Source: Paenibacillus piscarius (lineage in GTDB: Bacteria; Bacillota; Bacilli; Paenibacillales; Paenibacillaceae). Taken from it: DNA of 64,000 bases. Below the pieces are notes generated by a model that was not told where the DNA came from, did not search any database, and worked only from the letters and a program-made list of their open reading frames with translations. The DNA is taken from positions 124,001 to 188,000 of the forward strand of contig NZ_JAIEUI010000012.1 in NCBI RefSeq assembly GCF_022234545.1, written 5' to 3'. The translations under genes were made by a program, and so were the position numbers. Shown in pieces: positions 17,574 to 25,369 of the stretch (position 1 is its first letter; every line of letters begins with the position of its first letter).

Positions 17574-17991
17574 CTTATATAGACGCGTAATTATGGATCA
17601 TTACAAAAATCCCCGGAACCGCGGCTCTTTTGAAGATGACGCCCTGAAGATTGAACTGAACAACCCGACCTGCGGCGACCGCATAACGCTTCAGCTTAAG
17701 GTTGAGGAGGGTGTTGTCAAAGACGCCCGCTTCAGCGGGGAAGGCTGTTCGATCAGTATGTCATCAGCCTCGATGATGACTGAAGCCGTCAAAGGCCAGA
17801 CCGTAGCTCATGCGCTGGAGCTGGCCGACAGCTTCTCCTCACTAATGAAGGGGGAAGAGGCGGACTTCGGAGATTACGAGGACATCGAGGCCCTGTCCGG
17901 TGTGAATAAATTCCCTGCGCGGATCAAATGTGCCACCTTGGCCTGGAACGCGCTTCGCAAAGGCATAGATACGGAAGAGGCTCATCAATAA
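17560..17991 (+). CDS. sufU: SufU, zinc-dependent sulfurtransferase partner of SufS
   Basis: 143 residues. Conserved ligands are present: Cys in NPTCGD, Cys in GEGCSIS and Cys in IKCATLAW, with Asp in CGD, plus the SufU-type insert DYEDIEALSGVNKFPAR that distinguishes it from IscU. It accepts persulfide sulfur from SufS by zinc-ligand exchange. ATG 17560 lies inside the end of sufS behind AAAGGAG; an earlier in-frame start at 17515 lacks a ribosome site. Confidence 0.95.
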   Translation: MNLDDLYRRVIMDHYKNPRNRGSFEDDALKIELNNPTCGDRITLQLKVEEGVVKDARFSGEGCSISMSSASMMTEAVKGQTVAHALELADSFSSLMKGEEADFGDYEDIEALSGVNKFPARIKCATLAWNALRKGIDTEEAHQ

Positions 17992-18016
17992 CATTACACA
18001 CAAGGAGGCTGACATC

Positions 18017-19414
18017 ATGGCTAAGAAAGCGCCTGATATGGAGGAATACCAGTATGGATTCCGCGACGAGCACAAGTCGATTTTTCAGTCCGGTAAAGGA
18101 CTCACAGAAGAGATCGTCCGGGAAATCTCCGCAATCAAGAACGAGCCGGAGTGGATGCTTGAATTCCGCCTGAAGTCCCTGGAGCAGTTCCGCAAGATGC
18201 CGATGCCTAAATGGGGCGGCAATCTGGACGATCTGGACTTCGATGATATTCAGTATTATGTAAGACCTTCGGAGAAGCAGGGCAAGACCTGGGAGGAAGT
18301 CCCTTCCGAAATCAAGGAGACCTTCGATAAGCTGGGGATTCCGGAAGCCGAGCAGAAGTTCCTGGCCGGTGTCTCTGCACAGTATGAATCCGAGGTAGTC
18401 TACCACAGTATGCAGCAGAACCTGGAGGAGCAGGGTGTTATTTTCACCGATACCGATTCTGCGCTGCGTGATCATCCTGAGCTGTTCAAGAAGTTCTTCG
18501 GTACGATCATTCCGCCTGCGGACAATAAGTTCGCCGCACTGAACAGTGCGGTATGGTCCGGGGGCAGCTTCATCTATGTGCCGAAGGGCGTCAAGTGTGA
18601 AGTGCCGCTGCAGGCCTACTTCCGGATCAACTCGGAGAATATGGGACAGTTCGAGCGTACTCTGATTCTGGCGGATGAAGACAGCTTCGTGCATTATGTC
18701 GAAGGCTGTACCGCTCCGATCTACAGCACCAACTCGCTGCACAGCGCCGTGGTTGAGATTCTCTGCATGAAGAATGCCCGTGTCCGTTACACGACGATTC
18801 AGAACTGGGCACCGAACATCTACAACCTGGTTACTAAACGGGCGGTGGCTGAAGAGAATGCAACGATGGAATGGGTAGACGGCAACATCGGCTCCAAGCT
18901 GACGATGAAATATCCGGCTGTAGTGCTGAAGGGCCGCGGAGCCAAAGGCTCTGTGTTATCAATCGCTGTAGCTGGTAAGGACCAGCACCAGGATGCAGGG
19001 GCCAAAATGATTCACCTGGCACCGGACACCACCTCCACGATTGTATCCAAGTCGATCAGTAAGCACGGCGGCAAGGTGACCTACCGCGGACTCGCTTCCT
19101 TCGGCCGTAAGGCGGAAGGCGCCAAGTCCAACATCAAATGCGATACGCTCATTCTGGATAACGAGTCCACCTCGGATACGATTCCATACAATGAGATCAT
19201 GAACGATAATATCGTGCTGGAGCATGAAGCCACCGTCTCCAAGGTGTCGGAGGAGCAGCTGTTCTACCTCATGAGCCGCGGCCTCTCCGAAGCCGATGCC
19301 ACCCAGATGATCATCATGGGCTTCATCGAGCCATTCACCAAAGAGCTGCCGATGGAATATGCGGTAGAGATGAACCGATTGATCAAGTTCGAAATGGAAG
19401 GTTCCATCGGTTAA
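18017..19414 (+). CDS. sufB: SufB, Fe-S cluster scaffold subunit
   Basis: 465 residues, the usual SufB length. Signature segments include GSFIYVPKGVKCEVPLQAYF, YVEGCTAPIYS and the C-terminal LFYLMSRGLSEADA. It is the main cluster-bearing scaffold in SufBC2D. AAGGAGG precedes ATG 18017, 26 bp after sufU. A long hairpin terminator begins 43 bp after the stop, so sufB closes the operon. Confidence 0.97.
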   Translation: MAKKAPDMEEYQYGFRDEHKSIFQSGKGLTEEIVREISAIKNEPEWMLEFRLKSLEQFRKMPMPKWGGNLDDLDFDDIQYYVRPSEKQGKTWEEVPSEIKETFDKLGIPEAEQKFLAGVSAQYESEVVYHSMQQNLEEQGVIFTDTDSALRDHPELFKKFFGTIIPPADNKFAALNSAVWSGGSFIYVPKGVKCEVPLQAYFRINSENMGQFERTLILADEDSFVHYVEGCTAPIYSTNSLHSAVVEILCMKNARVRYTTIQNWAPNIYNLVTKRAVAEENATMEWVDGNIGSKLTMKYPAVVLKGRGAKGSVLSIAVAGKDQHQDAGAKMIHLAPDTTSTIVSKSISKHGGKVTYRGLASFGRKAEGAKSNIKCDTLILDNESTSDTIPYNEIMNDNIVLEHEATVSKVSEEQLFYLMSRGLSEADATQMIIMGFIEPFTKELPMEYAVEMNRLIKFEMEGSIG

Positions 19415-19456
19415 TCCGGAACGGGACCTCATCCACCTAATAGGCAATATCCTAGA

Positions 19457-19509
19457 CGTGTTCCTGAATCTTGACGGCCTTAGGCCGAAGATTTGGGGGC
19501 ACGTTTTTG
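19457..19509 (+). terminator. Terminator of the suf operon
   Basis: A long stem (CGTG...GAATCTT with AAGATTT...CACG, apical CGGCC-TTA-GGCCG) is followed by TTTTTG. Confidence 0.8.
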
Positions 19510-19514
19510 TATAG

Positions 19515-19693
19515 GGACTCAGAATCGCTTATTGCTCCAGAAAAGCTCAATATTGATGCACAGGCGGACTGAGATTCCGCTAACTTGTTTTTTCGGGGCC
19601 TACATCAGGCATATTCGGTGAAATAATGGAATCTGAGTCCGAGTGGTGGGCAACTACTCCTGATTTTCCAGATTAGCGGAATTTCAGTCCGCC
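19515..19693. repeat. Intergenic inverted-repeat element
   Basis: GGCGGACTGAGATTCCGCTA at 19563 is repeated inverted at 19673-19693 with one mismatch in 21. Degenerate copies lie at 19515-19531 (direct) and 19628-19641 (inverted). The 131-bp unit could fold into a long hairpin. Confidence 0.7.
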
Positions 19694-20014
19694 ACTTCAA
19701 GCAAACGGAGACGATTTTCCAATAAATACATTAAATACCTATTTCCATACTGCCTAGAAGCTAATTCTCACACTTGAATCTTGTAATACCTTAATTGAAC
19801 AGGATTTGCGAGGAAATTGCAGCAATTGAAACGACGGGCGTCCTTTTGTTCCCGTTTAAGCCGTGTTTTTTCCGAAAAAACAGGGAAAACGGAGGTTTCT
19901 CCCCTTTGCCGCTTTAAAATTAGGATGATAAACTGCTTAAAGTCCCTAAATTGGAAGCGCTAAAAATGATGGCTCATGTGTGAAAAGCTGCTGCCAGGAG
20001 GACTCAGTTTATGC

Positions 20015-20034
20015 TTACGAAGTCAGCTTCGTAA
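20015..20034 (+). promoter_or_regulatory. Hairpin immediately upstream of the ABC exporter ribosome site
   Basis: TTACGAAG-TCAG-CTTCGTAA, a perfect 8-bp stem with a 4-nt loop, ending 6 nt before AAGGAGGAG. It could stabilise the mRNA 5' end or modulate translation. It lacks a T-run, so it is not a terminator. Confidence 0.5.
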
Positions 20035-20053
20035 AGCTTTAAGGAGGAGAGAT

Positions 20054-21823
20054 ATGGATGTTCTCAGGCAACTGCGGGGCTTTTATCGGGAGAAGCTGCA
20101 TTATTTGATTCTGTCGATAATCTGTTTGGCGGCCGCAACTGCAGTGGGGCTTATTACCCCCAATTTGTTAAGGAAATTGATTGATGAGGTTATTGTTCCC
20201 CTAAAGTTTGCTGAGGTGCCCGTACTCGCCCTTAGTGTGCTAGCTGTTATTATTGTCAAGGCATGTCTGCAGTTTGCCCATGGCTTCTTCGGCGGACGGC
20301 TGGGGAACTTCCTGGCTTACCGGCTGCGCAATGCCTGTTATGAGAAGCTTCAATTTCTGTCCTTCCGGTATTACGATACTGCGAAGACAGGTGACCTGAT
20401 GTCCCGCTTGACGGGGGACCTGGAAGCGATCCGGATGTTCATCGGCTTCGGCTTCGCCCAATTGCTGAATGTATTCTTCATGGTGCTGTTCGGCTCCATT
20501 ATGATGTTCACCATCAACTGGAAGCTGACGCTGGTGACGCTGATTACAATGCCGTTTCTGGCGGTGGTCGCCCTTAAGTTTGAATCCAAGATTCATCCGG
20601 CCTTTCAGGAGATGCGCCTGGCGTTAAGTTCCCTGACAACGGCTGTACAGGAGAATGTTACCGGGGTGAGAACGGTCAAATCGTTTGCCAGAGAAGGCTA
20701 CGAGGTTGAGAAATTCTCACACCGTAATGAACGTTATAAGGATAATCAGATTTTTGCGGCGGAGCTGTGGAGCAAGTTCTTCCCGTTCATGGAGCTGCTG
20801 GCTTCGGTAAGTGTGGCGATATTGCTCGGGGTCGGCGGAACGCTGGTCATTAACAAGCAGATGTCGCTGGGTGAGCTCGTGGCCTTCTTCAGCCTGATCT
20901 GGTACATCATCGGTCCGGTATGGGGACTCGGGTTCCATATCAACAACTATACCCAGTCCAAAGCCTCGGGCGAGCGTGTACTGGAGGTGCTGAATCAGCC
21001 AATTGATGTGCGGGACAAAGAGGGGGCGACCCAGCTTGTGCCGAATGAAGTGAAGGGTGAGGTTGAATTCGACCATGTGACCTTTGCGTACGGGAATAAA
21101 ATGCCGGCAGTTAAGGATATTCACTTCCATGCTGCACCGGGTGCAGTTATCGGCTTCCTTGGCGGAACCGGGTCCGGTAAGTCTACCATCACCCAGCTGA
21201 TGATGCGGGCCTATGATGTGAATCAGGGGAGCATCAAGCTGGACGGCGTGGATATCCGCGAGCTCCAGGTCCGCAGCCTGCGGTCACAGATCTCGACGGT
21301 GTTCCAGGAGACGTTCCTGTTCTCCTCCTCCATCCGCAATAATATCTCCTATGGGCTCAAAAATGTCAGTATGGACGAGATTATCCGCGCCGCCGAGCTG
21401 GCAAAGGCCCATGACTTCATTATGGAGATGCCTGAAGGCTATGATACGGTGGTCGGGGAGCGGGGGATGGGTCTCTCCGGCGGACAGAAGCAGCGGATCG
21501 CGATTGCCCGGGCGCTGCTGAAGAATCCGCGGATTCTCATTCTGGATGATGCCACCAGCGCGGTGGATATGGAGACTGAGCATGAGATTCAGGCCGGCTT
21601 CCAGGAGGTTATGCGCGGGCGGACGACGCTGATTATTGCCCACCGGATCTCCTCTCTGCGCCATGCCGACCAGATCATCGTCATGAATGAAGGCAAGATG
21701 GTCCAGCAGGGCACCCATCAGGAATTGATTGAGGTTCCCGGACCTTACCAGGATGTGTACCGGATTCAGTACGCCGATTATCTGGCCAGGGTGAATGACC
21801 GAGAGGCAGGTGATCCGGCATGA
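20054..21823 (+). CDS. ABC exporter half-transporter, degenerate-site subunit (BmrC-like)
   Basis: 589 residues. Six transmembrane helices occupy residues ~1-310, and the nucleotide-binding domain covers ~330-580: Walker A GGTGSGKST (~370), signature LSGGQKQR (~474) and Walker B ILILDDATSAVD (~496). The usual catalytic Glu after Walker B is Asp here. That is the hallmark of the non-hydrolysing subunit in heterodimeric exporters such as BmrCD, LmrCD and TM287/288. ATG 20054 follows AAGGAGGAG. The stop overlaps the next gene by 4 bp. Substrate unknown; drug or lipid efflux is inferred. Confidence 0.88.
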   Translation: MDVLRQLRGFYREKLHYLILSIICLAAATAVGLITPNLLRKLIDEVIVPLKFAEVPVLALSVLAVIIVKACLQFAHGFFGGRLGNFLAYRLRNACYEKLQFLSFRYYDTAKTGDLMSRLTGDLEAIRMFIGFGFAQLLNVFFMVLFGSIMMFTINWKLTLVTLITMPFLAVVALKFESKIHPAFQEMRLALSSLTTAVQENVTGVRTVKSFAREGYEVEKFSHRNERYKDNQIFAAELWSKFFPFMELLASVSVAILLGVGGTLVINKQMSLGELVAFFSLIWYIIGPVWGLGFHINNYTQSKASGERVLEVLNQPIDVRDKEGATQLVPNEVKGEVEFDHVTFAYGNKMPAVKDIHFHAAPGAVIGFLGGTGSGKSTITQLMMRAYDVNQGSIKLDGVDIRELQVRSLRSQISTVFQETFLFSSSIRNNISYGLKNVSMDEIIRAAELAKAHDFIMEMPEGYDTVVGERGMGLSGGQKQRIAIARALLKNPRILILDDATSAVDMETEHEIQAGFQEVMRGRTTLIIAHRISSLRHADQIIVMNEGKMVQQGTHQELIEVPGPYQDVYRIQYADYLARVNDREAGDPA

Positions 21824-23688
21824 GTCTAGAGACCTCCAAGCAGACCGCTGGCAGCCAGACGGGAGCCAAGAGCAGCAAGGTAGAAGAGCAGATGCTGGAA
21901 GAACGCTTCATCTATAAGGATGATGATGTGATTGACAAGGCTTTTGACTGGAAGCAGTTCATCCGCCTGTTCAGTTATATGAAGCCTTATGCGAAGCAGA
22001 TGCTGCCGCTGGTCTCAATCATGATGATTCTGGGGACGATTACCAAGCTTACGGTTCCGTTCCTGACCAGTATGGCCATTGATAAAGCGATTGCCCCGAA
22101 AGAGGGGAATACCAGCCTGACGCTGCTCTATACGTTGACCGCCAGTGTCATTATTCTGTATCTGATTCAATGGATCGCCGGTGTGTACCGGATCAAATAC
22201 ACGAATGTGATCGGGCAGCGGGTCATCTATGATCTGCGTTCGGACCTGTTCCGGCATATCCAGAAGCTGTCCTTCAACTTCTTCGATAAGCGCCCTGCCG
22301 GATCGGTGCTGGTGCGGGTCACCAATGATATTAACTCGCTGCAGGACCTGTTCACGAACGGGGTGGTCAATCTGATGATTGACTGCGTACAGCTCTTCGG
22401 CATTATGATCATTCTGCTGCTGATTAACTGGAAGCTGGGGCTGGCGGTAATGGTGACCGTGCCGATAATGTTCCTGATCTCCACCAAGCTGCGGCAGCGA
22501 ATCCGTATTGCCTGGCAGGATGTGCGGATGAAGAATTCCCGGATCAACTCCCATCTGAATGAGTCGATTCAGGGAATCCGGGTGACGCAGGCCTATACCC
22601 AGGAAGAAGAGAATATGCAGTATTTCGATGCGATGAACATGGACAGCCGCAAAGCCTGGAACAAAGCATCAGCGATGAACCAGGCGTTCGGCCCGATCAT
22701 TGAAGTAACCGGCGGCTTCGGGACGATGATCCTCTTCTGGTTCGGTGCTTATCTGATCCAGTCCGGTGAGCTGACCGTCGGCTTCCTGGTCGCCTTCAGC
22801 AGTTATGTCAGCAACTTCTGGGACCCGATCAACCGGCTGGGACAGATGTACAATCAGCTGCTGGTGGCGATGGCTTCCTCCGAGCGGATCTTCGAGTATC
22901 TGGATGAGCAGCCTGCGGTTCAGGATAAGCCGGGAGCAACGCCGCTGGCCAAGATCAAGGGTGACATCCGCTTCGATAATGTAGTATTTGAATATGAGAA
23001 GGGCCGCGCTGCCCTGAAGGGCATCAATCTGGATGTTAAGGCAGGCCAATCCATAGCCCTTGTAGGTCATACCGGCTCCGGCAAAAGCACCATCATCAAC
23101 CTGATCGGCAGGTTCTATGATATCAAGAGCGGTGTGATCACGATTGACGGCCGCGATATCCGTGATGTTACGCTGCAGAGCCTGCGCGAGCAGATCGGGA
23201 TCGTCCTTCAGGATACGTTCATCTTCTCGGGAACAATCCGCGATAACATCCGCTTCGGCCGGCTGGATGCCACCGATGAACAGATTGAAGCGGCCGCCAA
23301 GGCGGTGGACGCCCATGAATTCATCGTGAAGCTGCCGCGGGGTTATGATACGGAAGTGGAAGAACGCGGCAGTGCGTTGTCGATGGGACAGCGGCAGCTG
23401 CTCTCCTTCGCCCGGGCGCTGCTGGCCGATCCGCGGATTCTGATTCTGGATGAGGCGACTGCCAGCATCGATACGGAGACGGAGATCAAGATCCAGGAGG
23501 CGCTGAAGCTGCTGCTTCAGGGCCGGACCTCCTTCATCGTGGCCCACCGCCTCTCTACGATCCGCCATGCGGATAAGATTGTGGTGCTGGATCACGGCGA
23601 GATCAAGGAAGAAGGCAACCATGCCGAGCTGACTGAGCATGAAGGTATCTATAACGGTCTAATAGAAGCACAATTCCGCTTCTTATAA
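21820..23688 (+). CDS. ABC exporter half-transporter, catalytic subunit (BmrD-like)
   Basis: 622 residues. A ~45-residue N-terminal extension precedes six transmembrane helices. Walker A GHTGSGKST (~416), signature LSMGQRQ (~519, degenerate: Met for Gly) and Walker B ILILDEATASID (~541, with catalytic Glu). Together with the preceding subunit this gives one canonical site (this Glu with the partner's LSGGQ) and one degenerate site (partner's Asp with this LSMGQ). Translation is coupled through ATGA-type overlap. A terminator follows at 23698. Confidence 0.9.
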   Translation: MSLETSKQTAGSQTGAKSSKVEEQMLEERFIYKDDDVIDKAFDWKQFIRLFSYMKPYAKQMLPLVSIMMILGTITKLTVPFLTSMAIDKAIAPKEGNTSLTLLYTLTASVIILYLIQWIAGVYRIKYTNVIGQRVIYDLRSDLFRHIQKLSFNFFDKRPAGSVLVRVTNDINSLQDLFTNGVVNLMIDCVQLFGIMIILLLINWKLGLAVMVTVPIMFLISTKLRQRIRIAWQDVRMKNSRINSHLNESIQGIRVTQAYTQEEENMQYFDAMNMDSRKAWNKASAMNQAFGPIIEVTGGFGTMILFWFGAYLIQSGELTVGFLVAFSSYVSNFWDPINRLGQMYNQLLVAMASSERIFEYLDEQPAVQDKPGATPLAKIKGDIRFDNVVFEYEKGRAALKGINLDVKAGQSIALVGHTGSGKSTIINLIGRFYDIKSGVITIDGRDIRDVTLQSLREQIGIVLQDTFIFSGTIRDNIRFGRLDATDEQIEAAAKAVDAHEFIVKLPRGYDTEVEERGSALSMGQRQLLSFARALLADPRILILDEATASIDTETEIKIQEALKLLLQGRTSFIVAHRLSTIRHADKIVVLDHGEIKEEGNHAELTEHEGIYNGLIEAQFRFL

Positions 23689-23697
23689 GGAGTCTAA

Positions 23698-23737
23698 GCA
23701 GCAGCCTGTCCCGGATGAGGGAGGCTGCTGCTTTTTT
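23698..23737 (+). terminator. Terminator of the ABC exporter operon
   Basis: AGCAGCAGCCT...AGGCTGCTGCT followed by TTTTTT. Confidence 0.9.
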
Positions 23738-23754
23738 GCTGTTAACATGGCGTA

Positions 23755-24000
23755 CTACCGCTTCTTGCCTGTCTTCCCGCTGCTCCGGACCTCCAGCAGC
23801 TGAGCACTGATCTCCTGCTGCCAGGCTTCATCCTGCGTATCCGCCGCCAGCAGACCCTCCATATGAAGGCGCGCCATTTCCCAGCAATAGACGGTATTTA
23901 CATGCAGGCAGTACTGAAGCTCGTCCTGCTCCGCCGGAGCCAGCGGGCGCTTCATATTCAGGGTGTACAGCTCGGCCAGGCGCTGATGAACGGCAAGCAT
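23755..24000 (-). CDS. Small conserved protein of Paenibacillus/Bacillus type
   Basis: 81 residues, cytoplasmic, helical: MLAVHQRLAELYTLNMKRPL then a central HVNTVYCWEMARL. I recognise the pattern as a small conserved Bacillota family of unknown function (possibly DUF7667), but not a biochemical role. ATG 24000 follows AGGAGG; a GTG 14 codons upstream is ignored because the ribosome site fits the ATG. Confidence 0.65.
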   Translation of the reverse strand: MLAVHQRLAELYTLNMKRPLAPAEQDELQYCLHVNTVYCWEMARLHMEGLLAADTQDEAWQQEISAQLLEVRSSGKTGKKR

Positions 24001-24145
24001 AATATCCCTCCTCATTAGGATGATGTGTGACAATACTGGCACTGTTACGTACGAACTATCTATTATTAGCTTGGCCCCGAAGCCCCGGTTTCAAACTGGA
24101 ATTGCATATAAGCTCTATCTTCTGGATAAATGATAAATAAAGGGC

Positions 24146-24173
24146 TTGAAATCGCTTTTATTTATGCTACAAT
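24146..24173 (+). promoter_or_regulatory. Promoter of licT-bglP
   Basis: TTGAAA (24146-24151), a 16-bp spacer, then TACAAT (24168-24173), just upstream of the first RAT. Confidence 0.65.
24147..24160. promoter_or_regulatory. CcpA cre site
   Basis: TGAAATCGCTTTTA matches 13 of 14 positions of TGWAANCGNTNWCA and overlaps the -35 and spacer. That placement suits catabolite repression of a beta-glucoside operon. Confidence 0.65.
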
Positions 24174-24184
24174 AGCAGTAATAC

Positions 24185-24214
24185 AGGATTGTGACCGGTA
24201 ACGCGGGCAATGCC
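24185..24214 (+). promoter_or_regulatory. Ribonucleic antiterminator (RAT) upstream of licT
   Basis: Begins AGGATTGTGACCGG and ends GCGGGCAATGCC, the LicT/SacY-type RAT layout. Its 3' end overlaps the 5' arm of the following terminator, so bound LicT would block termination. Confidence 0.75.
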
Positions 24215-24271
24215 TAAGCTGATTCGAGTATCATTTTATGAATGATATTGGAATTAACTTAGGCTTTTTTT
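24212..24271 (+). terminator. RAT-controlled leader terminator
   Basis: GCCTAAG (24212-24218) pairs with CTTAGGC (24258-24264), followed by a run of seven T. Confidence 0.75.
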
Positions 24272-24303
24272 GTACAGTCTATGGTGGAGGAGGTGAAATA
24301 GAG

Positions 24304-25149
24304 ATGATCATCGAGAAGGTGCTGAACAACAACGTGCTGCTGACGAAGAACCGGAAGGGCAAGGAGGTCATCGTCATGGGCCGGGGGATTTCCTTCAATA
24401 AGGTTGCGGGCGATTATGTCGATCCGGCTAAGGTGGACAAGATCTTCCTGCTGAACGAGAATGAATTCACGGCCAGGCTGACGGAGCTGCTGAATGAGAT
24501 TCCGGTGGCTCATCTGGAGCTGGCAAGCGGGATTGTAGCCTATGCCAATGAAGTGCTGGGCACAGAGCTCAGCGATAACCTCTACCTGACACTGACGGAC
24601 CATATTCATTTTGCGCTGCAGCGGTTCGGGAAGGGGATTCAGCTCAAGAATGCGATGCTCTTTGAGATCAAACGTTTTTACCAGAAGGAATTCGCCATCG
24701 GTCTGGACGCCCTGAAGATTATCGAGCAGGCTACCGGATTTGCGCTGGGGGAAGATGAGGCCGGATTCATTGCCCTGCATCTGGTCAATGCCAGACTGGA
24801 CGGTAATGAGGTAAGATCGACCATTAAGATGACAGAGATTGTGCAGAATATTCTGAACATTGTTACCTATCATTACAAGGTGGTGCTGGATGAGACTTCG
24901 CTGAACTACTCGCGGTTCCTGACTCATCTGCAGTATTTCTCCATGAGGGTGCTGAAGAAGGAGACGAACAATAGCGGCGAGGAATTTCTGTATAACCAGG
25001 TGAAGCAGACGTACGTCAAGGCTTTTGAATGCGTGGGTAAGATTAATGATTATCTGGAGACCTCCTACGGCCAGAGCCTCAGCAAGGATGAGTATGTCTA
25101 TCTCACGATTCATATCCAGCGGGTCACGGAGCGCAATAGCCTGGAATAG
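24304..25149 (+). CDS. licT: LicT-type PRD transcriptional antiterminator
   Basis: 281 residues. The N-terminal RNA-binding domain (~1-55) reads MIIEKVLNNNVLLTKNRKGK and GRGISF. Two PRDs follow (~65-170 and ~175-280) with conserved histidines in HLELASGIV, LTDHIHFAL, ALHLVNARL and LTIHIQRV. BglG-family proteins bind RAT RNA when the PTS phosphorylation state signals substrate. RAT/terminator pairs precede both this gene and bglP, so it autoregulates and activates the PTS gene. GGAGGTG precedes ATG 24304. The promoter carries a cre, so glucose repression is likely. Confidence 0.9.
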   Translation: MIIEKVLNNNVLLTKNRKGKEVIVMGRGISFNKVAGDYVDPAKVDKIFLLNENEFTARLTELLNEIPVAHLELASGIVAYANEVLGTELSDNLYLTLTDHIHFALQRFGKGIQLKNAMLFEIKRFYQKEFAIGLDALKIIEQATGFALGEDEAGFIALHLVNARLDGNEVRSTIKMTEIVQNILNIVTYHYKVVLDETSLNYSRFLTHLQYFSMRVLKKETNNSGEEFLYNQVKQTYVKAFECVGKINDYLETSYGQSLSKDEYVYLTIHIQRVTERNSLE

Positions 25150-25195
25150 CTATCACTTAAGCATTACCATCATAACTTCATAGGATCACAAGTAC

Positions 25196-25224
25196 AGGGT
25201 GTAACTGGTCATGCAGGCAAAACC
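25196..25224 (+). promoter_or_regulatory. Second RAT, upstream of bglP
   Basis: Begins AGGGTGTAACTGG and ends GCAGGCAAAACC, close to the LicT RAT. Its 3' end overlaps the terminator arm. Confidence 0.75.
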
Positions 25225-25284
25225 TGAACTGACGGCAAAAAGCGTTCATTTGGCGCCTTCTTTTGCCTTGAGTTCAGGTTTTTC
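25221..25284 (+). terminator. RAT-controlled terminator between licT and bglP
   Basis: AACCTGAACT (25221-25230) pairs perfectly with AGTTCAGGTT (25271-25280), followed by TTTCTT. Confidence 0.8.
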
Positions 25285-25369
25285 TTGTTTGCGGAGGGGA
25301 AGGATATATCTGCTGGCATAATTCGCCTCTGCAGCACAGCTTATCATAACAGACAAGGAGCATAAACCC

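Larger units (their letters stand above)
19510..20053. other. Gene-free 540-bp stretch with palindromic repeats
   Basis: No convincing gene on either strand. It holds four related copies of a GGACT(G/C)AGATTCCGCTTA-like motif (19515-19693), an AT-rich hairpin TGTTTTTTC/GAAAAAACA (19864-19882), and a short hairpin just before the next ribosome site (20015-20034). The promoter of the ABC exporter must lie here, but I cannot place it with confidence. Confidence 0.6.

Noticed and set aside
20015..20034. Rho-independent terminator before the ABC exporter
   Set aside because: Perfect hairpin but no T-run; it lies immediately upstream of the ribosome site.
22669..23640. Minus-strand open frame of 323 codons inside the second ABC subunit
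   Set aside because: Exact complement of Walker and transmembrane regions of a clear ABC protein; His/Gln/Arg-rich composition typical of antisense frames.
24259..25113. Minus-strand open frame opposite licT
   Set aside because: Antisense of a recognised PRD antiterminator; no independent support.
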